From NCBI GenBank assembly GCA_965554225.1, contig CBEVZC010000143.1, positions 1 to 7,353 on the forward strand: a DNA stretch of 7,353 bases. Reading direction: 5' to 3'. Source of the stretch: BMS3ABIN04 sp965554225. GTDB lineage: Bacteria > Bacteroidota > Ignavibacteria > Ignavibacteriales > Melioribacteraceae. The position numbers and the translations under genes are program-made. Each line of letters starts with the position of its first letter. Position 1 is the stretch's first letter. The notes below the pieces were generated by a model, which saw only the letters and a program-made list of their open reading frames with translations, was not told the origin of the DNA and made no database searches. Below are positions 1-5,764 of the stretch, one piece after another.

Positions 1-246
1 GGTTAACCCCAGAGAATTAAATCTATTTTGTCGCACTTACTAATTGAATCTTAGTTATAAAGCATATTTTCTTTTATTGGGATAAGAAAAACTCATGACA
101 GCATGAATGAATATCTTTCTTTGTCAATTTTTTATGGATTTAAAATTAATGTATCTTTCAATAAACTTACTCAAAAAAGTATTTTCATTATTTACTGAAT
201 TTTATATTAATTTTGTGACATTTTGAAACAATTTTAAAATTAAATA
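1..246. other. Non-coding leader upstream of the symporter
   Basis: This stretch is strongly AT-rich, and every frame is broken by stops. I see no gene remnant long enough to assign and no RNA gene. An imperfect stem (TTTTCTT at 67-73 with AAGAAAA at 84-90) is present but has no following T-run, so I do not call it a terminator. The right-hand end carries a plausible promoter for the symporter, listed separately. The gene to the left of the window is not visible. Confidence 0.6.
208..215 (+). promoter_or_regulatory. Candidate Bacteroidota-type -7 promoter box for the symporter
   Basis: TAATTTTG fits the TAnnTTTG consensus used by the primary sigma factor of Bacteroidota. A weak -33-like TTTTC lies about 21 bases upstream, at 182-186. 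Transcription would start near 222, giving a leader of roughly 25 nt without a Shine-Dalgarno sequence. A motif this short arises easily in AT-rich DNA, so this is a suggestion only. Confidence 0.35.
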
Positions 247-2148
247 ATGCACCAACTTACATACATTGATATTTCCGTTATCCTGCTTTTCTTTTTAATC
301 ATTTTTGCAATTGCGGCGTATTATTCAAAAAAGGCAGGAAAAGATACCGGGGAATTTTTCCTGTCCGGCAGAAATATGCCATGGTATATTGCCGGCACTG
401 CAATGGTTGCCACTACATTTGCAGCGGATACACCACTTGCGGTAACCGAGCTTATTGCTAAAAACGGCATTGCTGGGAATTGGTTGTGGTGGAATCTTGC
501 AATAGGCGGAATGCTTACGGTTTTCTTTTTTGCAAAACTGTGGCGGCGTGCAAAAATAATGACAGATGTGGAATTTGTTGAACTACGGTATTCCGGTACT
601 GCCGCTGCGGGGTTACGCGGATTTAGAGCATTATATCTCGGGCTTTTTATGAATGCAATAGTTATGGGCTGGGTGCATAAAGCAATGGAAAAAATATTTA
701 GAGTTACAATTCCCGGAATAGATGCATTTTTGCTGGTTGTAATAGCTGCTTCAATAATTGCTGTCTATGCTTCTGCTTCAGGTTTATTAGGAACTGCGCG
801 GACCGACAGTTTTCAGTTTGTTTTTGCAATGATTGGTTGTATTGTACTTGCGGTTATCGTAGTGCAGCTTCCGGAAGTAGGAGGTATGGTTTCACTTAAA
901 AATAAGCTGGCACCTCAGCTTTTAGATTTTTTCCCCAATATAGGGGATGCAAGTATTAAAGGTATAACAGGCGGAGCTATGGCAATTTCTGTCGGCGCAT
1001 TTTTTGCACACATTGGTCTTCAATGGTGGTCCAGCTGGTATCCCGGCGCAGATCCCGGCGGAGGCGGATATATTGCCCAGCGAATGATGTCGGCTAAAGA
1101 TGAAAAACACAGCGTGCTTGCCACACTTTGGTTTACAATAGCGCATTATACAATTCGTCCTTGGCCATGGATAGTTGTTGCTCTGGCGGCATTGGTAATT
1201 TTACCGAGGAGTGAAAATACCGGTGTAATTAAAAAATCTAATCCTGTTCTGTACGGGAAAGTTGTTGAAGCATATAACAACAAAACTTTACTTGAAAGTA
1301 AAGCCGAAATCTATCACTCAAAAGAATTTAAGGCAATGTATGAAAATTATGAAAACACGGTTGATCCCGGGGTAATGTATCCGAAGTTGATGCTGCGATA
1401 TTTACCGAGCGGTTTGTTGGGTTTGCTGATTGCTGTTTTTCTTGCGGCATATATGTCAACAATTGCTTCCCAGCTTAATTGGGGAACTTCATATTTAATA
1501 AATGATTTTTACAGAAGGTTTATTAAAACCGACGGGAGCGAAAAACATTACGTTCTAATTTCAAGAATCGGAATTGTTTTTATGATAATATTTTCACTTT
1601 TGGTTACTAAATATTTTCTTACAACAATTTCCGGGGCATGGGAATTTATTATAAACGCAAGTGCTGGAATGGGCGCCGTATTGATTTTAAGATGGTATTG
1701 GTGGCGTATAAACGCTTGGTCGGAAATCTCCGCTATGATTGCTCCGTTAATTATTTATCCGATTGCAAAATATCAATTCGGAATGGAATCGCCCATAACA
1801 CTTTACCCGACTGTATTCGGGACAACAATAGTTTGGTTTGTAGTTACATATTTAACTAAACCGGTTGAGCAGCCGAAGTTGATAAAATTTTATGAACGGA
1901 CACATCCGGGGGGAATCGGCTGGAAACGTATAGAGAAACTTACTCCCGGCGTAAAAGGGGACTCCGGTTTCGGAAGATTATTCCTGGATTGGTTTCTGGG
2001 AATTGTAGTTGTCTATTCATTTCTGTTCGGCTTAGGGAAGATCATTTTTGCTGAATATTTGTGGGGCGCGGTTATTCTTTTAGTTGGATTTTTTGCCGGA
2101 TTTATTATATACGGCGACTTAAACAAAGGGAAAACAAGGCTAAATTAA
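247..2148 (+). CDS. Sodium:solute symporter (SSS family), substrate unknown
   Basis: This inner-membrane protein of 633 residues is expected to couple Na+ entry to uptake of an organic solute. It has the LeuT-like SSS architecture, with about 13 or more hydrophobic segments spread from residue 8 to 622. Recognisable landmarks are FFLSGRNMPWYIAG (37-50) in the first-helix region, SWYPGADPGGGGYIAQR (263-279), and AAYMSTIASQLN (400-411). In the last of these, S404-T405 align with the Na2-site serines of vSGLT, so Na+ coupling is likely. A hydrophilic stretch of about 60 residues (321-380) interrupts the helices. The C-terminus has a polar linker (about 538-577) and then two more hydrophobic segments. 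The protein is longer than PutP-type transporters (about 500 residues) and closer in size to SGLT-like members. Its substrate could be a sugar, amino acid or carboxylate, and the sequence does not decide this. The ATG start lies in an A/T-rich leader without a Shine-Dalgarno sequence. The gene has no co-directional neighbour nearby and appears monocistronic. Confidence 0.93.
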   Translation: MHQLTYIDISVILLFFLIIFAIAAYYSKKAGKDTGEFFLSGRNMPWYIAGTAMVATTFAADTPLAVTELIAKNGIAGNWLWWNLAIGGMLTVFFFAKLWRRAKIMTDVEFVELRYSGTAAAGLRGFRALYLGLFMNAIVMGWVHKAMEKIFRVTIPGIDAFLLVVIAASIIAVYASASGLLGTARTDSFQFVFAMIGCIVLAVIVVQLPEVGGMVSLKNKLAPQLLDFFPNIGDASIKGITGGAMAISVGAFFAHIGLQWWSSWYPGADPGGGGYIAQRMMSAKDEKHSVLATLWFTIAHYTIRPWPWIVVALAALVILPRSENTGVIKKSNPVLYGKVVEAYNNKTLLESKAEIYHSKEFKAMYENYENTVDPGVMYPKLMLRYLPSGLLGLLIAVFLAAYMSTIASQLNWGTSYLINDFYRRFIKTDGSEKHYVLISRIGIVFMIIFSLLVTKYFLTTISGAWEFIINASAGMGAVLILRWYWWRINAWSEISAMIAPLIIYPIAKYQFGMESPITLYPTVFGTTIVWFVVTYLTKPVEQPKLIKFYERTHPGGIGWKRIEKLTPGVKGDSGFGRLFLDWFLGIVVVYSFLFGLGKIIFAEYLWGAVILLVGFFAGFIIYGDLNKGKTRLN

Positions 2149-2221
2149 CTATTCAGCGAAGTGTGGACCTCGCCGCCAGAAGCAATAATTAAAAATGAAT
2201 AGTTGAGAGTGTAGTAATTTA
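2141..2221. repeat. Nested inverted repeats around a GC-rich island at the symporter 3' end
   Basis: AACTATTCA (2147-2155) is perfectly complementary to TGAATAGTT (2196-2204). Outside it, TAAATTA (2141-2147) matches TAATTTA (2215-2221). Inside it, GCGA (2156-2159) can pair with TCGC (2170-2173). The interior contains GTGTGGACCTCGCCGCC, strikingly GC-rich for this spacer. The outer arm includes the symporter stop codon. It could be an mRNA 3'-end structure or the remnant of a small dispersed element. No T-run follows directly, so it is not a classical terminator. Confidence 0.4.
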
Positions 2222-2259
2222 TCCTAAAAGAGTAATTACTTAAACAAAATTATTTTCAT

Positions 2260-2299
2260 TGTGCAACTCTGTGTTTCTTTGTGCGACTTTGTGCAATAG
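2260..2299. repeat. Four-unit 10-nt TGTG tandem repeat
   Basis: Four consecutive 10-mers each begin with TGTG and are otherwise degenerate: TGTGCAACTC, TGTGTTTCTT, TGTGCGACTT, TGTGCAATAG. The octamer TTGTGCAA occurs at both edges (2259-2266 and 2289-2296). From general knowledge, the pattern resembles the CTTTGTG-type intergenic repeats scattered through many bacterial genomes, which are often mis-annotated as short proteins. Its function is unknown. Confidence 0.6.
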
Positions 2300-2340
2300 T
2301 TTTTAATCTGTTTTTTTTGAAAGAATTATTTTATGTGGGT

Positions 2341-2367
2341 GAGTTCAAGATACACTTGAATTTTTTT
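2341..2367 (+). terminator. Likely rho-independent terminator on the + strand
   Basis: TTCAAG (2344-2349) pairs with CTTGAA (2355-2360) across a 5-nt loop, directly followed by seven Ts (2361-2367). GAG (2341-2343) can extend the stem with G-U and A-U pairs into the T-run. The stem is low in GC and therefore weak. The nearest upstream gene on this strand is the symporter, about 195 bases away, so this probably ends its transcript. Read on the other strand there is no T-run after the hairpin. Confidence 0.5.
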
Positions 2368-2456
2368 GATTACAAATGTTTGATAAAGATGATAAATCAA
2401 TCGTTTTTTCAATTACCTATTTATTTTTTTGTTCTAATATTATTTAATAACTTTAG

Positions 2457-2813
2457 TCACATCTTCTTTTTAGAAGTAATCAGTTTAATAATATCTGCTT
2501 TCTCAACAGTTATCAATCCTCCGCATTTGGCTTCCTCAAAAACCTTTTCAACAATCGGCAGAAAATTTTCAATCCTCTTTATTTCATCCACAATTTCAAT
2601 TACCAGCGGCAAATCTTCGGACAGCCTTAAAACTTTTGCAGTGTGAATTACACTATTACTGCCGAATCCCATTATTCCTTTATAAACAGTGGCTCCTGCA
2701 AGTTCACTCTTTCTAGCTTCTATTACAATCTTTTCATAAACATTAATATGACCAATCTTATCATTTTCACCGAGAAATATTCTTAATAATTTTGCTTCTC
2801 CTTCAATTTTCAT
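2457..2813 (-). CDS. DUF190 family protein (PII-like), partner of CrcB
   Basis: The product is a 118-residue soluble protein of the DUF190 family, which has a ferredoxin-like fold related to nitrogen-regulator PII proteins. The family hallmarks are all present: AKLLRIFLGENDK (7-19), the helix LYE-type segment NVYEKIVIEARK (24-35), LAGATVYKGIMGFG (38-51), the basic turn SVIHTAKVLRLSEDLPLVIEIVD (54-76), and a C-terminal GGLITVEKADII (98-109). Its length is typical. It ends in a short lysine-rich tail, SKKKM. The start codon lies 3 bases after the crcB stop and is preceded by GAGGTGA, so the two genes form one transcript and this start is well supported. DUF190 genes are frequently next to, or fused with, crcB. 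A regulatory or accessory role in fluoride export is inferred from that association and from the PII-like fold, not shown. No visible terminator follows the gene. Confidence 0.93.
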   Translation of the reverse strand: MKIEGEAKLLRIFLGENDKIGHINVYEKIVIEARKSELAGATVYKGIMGFGSNSVIHTAKVLRLSEDLPLVIEIVDEIKRIENFLPIVEKVFEEAKCGGLITVEKADIIKLITSKKKM

Positions 2814-2816
2814 TTA

Positions 2817-2823
2817 TCACCTC
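2817..2823 (-). promoter_or_regulatory. Shine-Dalgarno sequence overlapping the crcB stop codon
   Basis: On the minus strand GAGGTGA, whose last three bases are the crcB TGA stop, lies just upstream of the DUF190 ATG, with 6 nt between GAGG and the start. It is the strongest ribosome binding site in the window and suggests coupled translation of the pair. Confidence 0.75.
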
Positions 2824-3185
2824 GTAATTATGTAGGCTAAATAAATTCCTAGTAAACCTAAGAATAAATTTAGAATAATGTTCATTCCGGCAAGATAAAA
2901 TTGTGTATCCCTTAATAAGTTAATTGTTTCGAACGAAAATGTAGAAAATGTAGTGAATCCACCGCAAAAACCAACACCCAATAAAAGCTTTAACGACGGG
3001 TTCATCAAATCCTTTTCGCCAAAGCCGAAAATTAATATACCAAGCAGAAAACTTCCTAAAACATTTACAACTAAAGTACCGTAAGGAAAATAAATAGGGA
3101 ATATTTTATATGATAAATCCGAAACCCAATATCTGAATCCGCCGCCGATGCCCGCACCGAGAGCAACTAATAATATGTTAATCAC
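2817..3185 (-). CDS. crcB: Fluoride efflux channel CrcB/Fluc
   Basis: The product is a 122-residue inner-membrane protein of the Fluc/CrcB family, which forms dual-topology dimers that let toxic fluoride out of the cytoplasm. Four hydrophobic segments fit the family (about 2-18, 33-54, 66-90 and 97-119). Conserved elements are GAGIGGGFRYW (10-20, with the family arginine at 18), GTLVVNVLGSFLLG (36-49, with the pore asparagine at 41), and GFCGGFTTFSTFSFE (72-86). The last is the broken third helix that binds the central Na+, and F80 and F83 form the phenylalanine ladder. Length is standard and no key residue is missing. The start is GTG. An in-frame TAG lies 9-12 bases upstream, so no longer protein is possible. 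It is the first gene of an operon with DUF190. I could not find a fluoride (crcB-motif) riboswitch in the 130-bp leader, only a near-palindrome. Confidence 0.96.
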   Translation of the reverse strand: MINILLVALGAGIGGGFRYWVSDLSYKIFPIYFPYGTLVVNVLGSFLLGILIFGFGEKDLMNPSLKLLLGVGFCGGFTTFSTFSFETINLLRDTQFYLAGMNIILNLFLGLLGIYLAYIITR

Positions 3186-3196
3186 ACTTAAATCCT

Positions 3197-3216
3197 AAAT
3201 TTTGAATTCCAAATTT
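3197..3216. promoter_or_regulatory. Near-perfect 20-bp palindrome in the crcB leader
   Basis: AAATTTTGAATTCCAAATTT is symmetric except for one base pair (3203/3210) and is centred about 21 bases upstream of the crcB GTG start. It lies just downstream of the candidate promoter box on the minus strand, so it could be an operator for a dimeric repressor or a weak mRNA hairpin. The base composition is simple, so chance or a degenerate AATTCCAAATT-type low-complexity repeat is also possible. Confidence 0.35.
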
Positions 3217-3230
3217 AACCAAACATTAAA

Positions 3231-3238
3231 CAAATCTA
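3231..3238 (-). promoter_or_regulatory. Candidate -7 promoter box for crcB-DUF190
   Basis: Read on the minus strand the bases are TAGATTTG, a match to TAnnTTTG. A TTTG lies further upstream (3255-3252), but only 13 nt away, closer than the usual -33 spacing, so the match is partial. Initiation near 3224 would leave a leader of about 40 nt containing the palindrome. Confidence 0.3.
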
Positions 3239-3306
3239 AATATAAAATATGCAAAAATGTATGTAACTTTTGGTGAAGTAACGAGTCTAAATAATTGTAA
3301 ATACTT

Positions 3307-3310
3307 GGAG
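3307..3310 (+). promoter_or_regulatory. Ribosome binding site of the DUF4097 gene
   Basis: GGAG lies five bases before the ATG at 3316 in an otherwise A-rich leader, which supports that start. The symporter and plug genes have no comparable sequence. Confidence 0.6.
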
Positions 3311-3315
3311 AAAAA

Positions 3316-4245
3316 ATGTTAAATAAAAATTCTAAAATAAATAGTTTACTTTTCGTAATACTCGTTTTATTCTTTATCTTTTCTTCTGCGGTTGAAAATA
3401 ATGCAGAGAAAAGAAACTATAAACTCTTGAAAGAGAAATCCTTTCAAGTAAATCCGGGAATGAAACTTGTTCTTAAATCTGACGGCGGTGATGTAAAAGT
3501 TACAACTTGGGATAAAAATATTGTACATGTAAAAATTTTCGGAAATAGTAAAGCGGAAAAAATGTTTAGTTTCGAATTTGACAGCAAAAACAATTCGGTT
3601 TATATCCATGGTGAAAAGCATGGGAGATCATTTTTTAATTGGTTTAGTTCGTTAGGATTAAAATACGTAATTACTGTTCCGCAAAGATTTGATTCTCATA
3701 TTTCAACTTCGGGTGGAGATATAAGTATTTATAAATTAAAAGGAGATATGTCAATCAATACTTCCGGCGGCGATATTTATTTGGCTAACTCCAAAGGAAT
3801 GTTGGAAGCAAAGACTTCCGGCGGCGATATTGGGTTAAAGTATTTCGATGGGGAAATGAAATTGGCTACTTCCGGCGGCGACATTGATGTGTATAATTCA
3901 ACCGGAAACATAGAAGCCAGAACCTCCGGCGGCGATATTGCTCTTGGTATTAATAACGGAAAAATCAGTGCCAGAACCTCCGGTGGCGATATTAGTCTTA
4001 AATATAAAGGTGACAATAAAGGAATTGAACTATACAGCAGCGGCGGTGATATTACTGCCAAAGTACCGCAAAAATTTTCAGCAGATACGGTAATAAAAAC
4101 AACCGGCGGAGAAATTGTTTTAAGATTTCCTGGGAATACTCTTCATAGAGTTTCAAACCAATATTATACAGGCGAACTAAATTCCGGTACAGAGCCATTT
4201 ATTTGTAAAACAACCGGCGGTGATGTACTTGTTACTGGGAACTAG
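3316..4245 (+). CDS. Exported DUF4097-family (putative adhesin-like) repeat protein
   Basis: This 309-residue protein has an N-terminal hydrophobic signal (about 10-25, LLFVILVLFFIFSSA) and then an all-beta body. From residue 55 on it repeats S/T-x-G-G-D-I/V: SDGGDV at 55, TSGGDI at 131, 149, 167, 185, 203 and 221, SSGGDI at 241, TTGGEI at 262 and TTGGDV at 299. The six central copies are exactly 18 residues apart, which suggests stacked beta-solenoid coils. This is the DUF4097 pattern. The family is common in Bacteroidota and Firmicutes and is named adhesin-like without a firm function. Export to the periplasm or cell surface is likely. No C-terminal T9SS sorting domain or lipobox is visible, so the final location is open. 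The gene is divergent from crcB with 130 bp between the starts, and the next gene lies 268 bp downstream. It therefore appears monocistronic. Confidence is high for the family and low for the role. Confidence 0.88.
   Translation: MLNKNSKINSLLFVILVLFFIFSSAVENNAEKRNYKLLKEKSFQVNPGMKLVLKSDGGDVKVTTWDKNIVHVKIFGNSKAEKMFSFEFDSKNNSVYIHGEKHGRSFFNWFSSLGLKYVITVPQRFDSHISTSGGDISIYKLKGDMSINTSGGDIYLANSKGMLEAKTSGGDIGLKYFDGEMKLATSGGDIDVYNSTGNIEARTSGGDIALGINNGKISARTSGGDISLKYKGDNKGIELYSSGGDITAKVPQKFSADTVIKTTGGEIVLRFPGNTLHRVSNQYYTGELNSGTEPFICKTTGGDVLVTGN
3706..4035 (+). repeat. 54-nt coding repeat array (18-residue TSGGDI units)
   Basis: Six units start at 3706, 3760, 3814, 3868, 3922 and 3976. The last is slightly longer, and weaker copies follow. 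The DNA core TCCGGCGGCGATATT is identical in units 2, 3 and 5 and differs by one base in units 4 and 6, whereas the rest of each unit has diverged. GCCAGAACCTCCGG is also shared by the last two units, apart from a C/T difference just after it. The repeat makes a long false open frame on the opposite strand rich in SPPEV. Confidence 0.85.
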
Positions 4246-4513
4246 AACTTTTTTATAGCAATATTCGGTTAGATATTCCATTGACCTGACAAAATAAAAA
4301 GTATTCAAATTCCTGCAATTTTAAATATTTGCCAAACACCTTTAAAAAGAATTCCATATCTCGAATTTAGGTCAAAATTTTAGTACACTCATATATAATA
4401 ATGATTAAAATTGGAAAATTTGGTAAGTTATTAAATGAAATATTTACTTATTAACATTTAACTCGTTGATAAAAAATATTTGTTAATGTTACTTTTCATA
4501 AAAAAAATAAACA
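4246..4513. other. 268-bp AT-rich spacer with presumed promoter of the plug operon
   Basis: No gene or convincing terminator is visible. An AATATTTG (4475-4482) resembles TAnnTTTG with one mismatch, 31 bases before the plug start, and could be its -7 box. Overlapping inverted repeats TTAACA/TGTTAA (4451-4456 with 4481-4486) and TAACATT/AATGTTA (4452-4458 with 4485-4491) flank that box and might be an operator. A distant pair TTGACCT/AGGTCAA (4281-4287 with 4369-4375) is probably chance. Confidence 0.4.
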
Positions 4514-5764
4514 ATGATAAAACATCCCTTAGTTGCAGCTATAATATTTTCTGTTTTTTCTTTGACTAACCTGTTCACATTAAAAGCTCAAGATATTTAC
4601 ATAAAAAGTTTGAAGTACTATGCGGGGAAAAACCAAACAGCTTTCCCGGTACTTTATTTGCGAAATCATAAAACCACTCCTTTGAGAATTCAATTTGATA
4701 TTGAAGCCGATACGCAGCCTGATCTAAATATTGTTTTTAGATTTTGCGATAAAAATTGGACTCCTTATTCAAATCTTCTTTTACAAAATGATGGTTACAA
4801 TATTGAGCATAATTTATGGTTTACAAATCTTCCTACCACCGTAGAAAAAGCAAGATATCATTACAGAGGCAGATTCCCTAATAAGAATATTAATTTCCCC
4901 TTCCCCGGCAAATGGCAATTTTATATTACGGATTCCCAAGACACAAGCATAATATATGAATGGGGTAAGTTTATTGTTGCGGAGCAGACAGTACCTTTGC
5001 GCATTTCTATGGAAAGGAACAGACTTGAAGGGAAAATATCTGATAATAGCGAATTAGACAGGGTATTTAACTTAGATGTTAATTTTGATATACCCGACAG
5101 TTTATATCCGTCCAGAATTGAATATGTTGAAATCATAGAAAATCAAAAAGTGGAATATCCTGTAAAAATTACAAAAGATAATTATGTTAAAAACCGGTAT
5201 TGGGAATGGAACGGTTCAAATGAATTTAAATTTGTTGCTAATGATATTAAACCGGGGAACGAATACAGGGAAACAAATTTACTCGGTATAAAATGGCATA
5301 TGCCGCCTACGACTTATGCAATTGTTGAGAAAATTGATTACTCCAGGTTTTATAAATTTGGAAAACGTGATTTAAATGGCGGATTTAAGTTAAAGAATTA
5401 CAAGAACGAGTATGCAACTTATATGAATACTATTTTTCAATTTGAGCCGCCTAATGCTGTTTACAATGATATTTTTCTAGTTGGCGCTTTCACAAATTGG
5501 GAGGTTTTACCGGATTTCAAAATGGATAATAATAATGGAATTTACTCGATTGATGTTGAATTAAAAAGAGGAGTGTATGATTATCAATATGTAAGCGCTG
5601 ATATTGACGGAGATGAAATAACGAACATAGATTGGTTGGTGTTTGAGGGAAATTTTTGGGAAACACAAAATGTGTATAACATTTTTTTATATTATCATAC
5701 AACCGATCTGGGCGGATACGACAAGATAATCGGTTTTAAACGAATTGTGAGTAGAAATTTATGA
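4514..5764 (+). CDS. Type IX secretion system plug-family protein (DUF5103)
   Basis: This 416-residue exported protein begins with a signal peptide ending LKA|QD (cleavage about 25/26, with a glutamine as the first mature residue, as is common in Bacteroidota). The body matches the DUF5103 family. The first domain has FRFCDKNWTPYS (75-86), NLWFTNLPTT (100-109), ARYHYRGRFPN (113-123) and PGKWQFYI (131-138). The middle is beta-rich, with FGKRDLNGGF (282-291). The C-terminal E-set-like domain has FLVGAFTNWE (321-330), GIYSIDVELKRGVYDYQYV (342-360), and a tail with WETQNVYNI then GGYDKIIGF (382-408). In Flavobacterium johnsoniae a member of this family closes the periplasmic side of the giant SprA (Sov) barrel of the type IX system when the channel is idle. 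The same role is expected here, on the periplasmic face of the outer membrane. Length is normal for the family. The start has no Shine-Dalgarno sequence and lies in A-rich DNA. The stop overlaps the next gene's start by four bases. No other T9SS gene is in the window. Confidence 0.87.
   Translation: MIKHPLVAAIIFSVFSLTNLFTLKAQDIYIKSLKYYAGKNQTAFPVLYLRNHKTTPLRIQFDIEADTQPDLNIVFRFCDKNWTPYSNLLLQNDGYNIEHNLWFTNLPTTVEKARYHYRGRFPNKNINFPFPGKWQFYITDSQDTSIIYEWGKFIVAEQTVPLRISMERNRLEGKISDNSELDRVFNLDVNFDIPDSLYPSRIEYVEIIENQKVEYPVKITKDNYVKNRYWEWNGSNEFKFVANDIKPGNEYRETNLLGIKWHMPPTTYAIVEKIDYSRFYKFGKRDLNGGFKLKNYKNEYATYMNTIFQFEPPNAVYNDIFLVGAFTNWEVLPDFKMDNNNGIYSIDVELKRGVYDYQYVSADIDGDEITNIDWLVFEGNFWETQNVYNIFLYYHTTDLGGYDKIIGFKRIVSRNL

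Larger units (their letters stand above)
2149..2456. other. 308-bp convergent spacer between the symporter and DUF190 genes
   Basis: No credible gene is visible. From left to right it holds nested inverted repeats with a GC-rich core (2141-2221), a perfect 10-bp palindrome AGTAATTACT (2231-2240), a TGTG 10-nt tandem repeat (2260-2299), and a terminator-like hairpin (2341-2367). The rest is T-rich sequence. An open frame continues from here into the DUF190 gene on the other strand, but it has no coding character. Confidence 0.6.

Noticed and set aside
67..90. Stem TTTTCTT/AAGAAAA as a terminator of an unseen upstream gene
   Set aside because: The stem is almost all A-T and no T-run follows on either strand.
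103..198. 31-codon open frame beginning ATGAATGAA upstream of the symporter
   Set aside because: It is short and AT-driven, has no Shine-Dalgarno sequence and no recognisable motif, and its 3' end lies just before the candidate symporter promoter. Chance is the simplest explanation.
2281..2646. Plus-strand 121-residue open frame across the spacer and the DUF190 gene
   Set aside because: It begins inside the TGTG repeat, is F/I/S-rich as expected from T-rich DNA, and its second half is antisense to the well-supported DUF190 gene.
3777..4061. Minus-strand 94-residue open frame rich in ISPPEVLA repeats
   Set aside because: It is the exact antisense of the TSGGDI repeat array. Its regularity comes from the real gene on the + strand, and it has no ribosome binding site or family match.
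4281..4375. TTGACCT/AGGTCAA inverted repeat
   Set aside because: The arms are seven bases with an 81-base gap and no structure between them. This is expected by chance in a spacer of this size.
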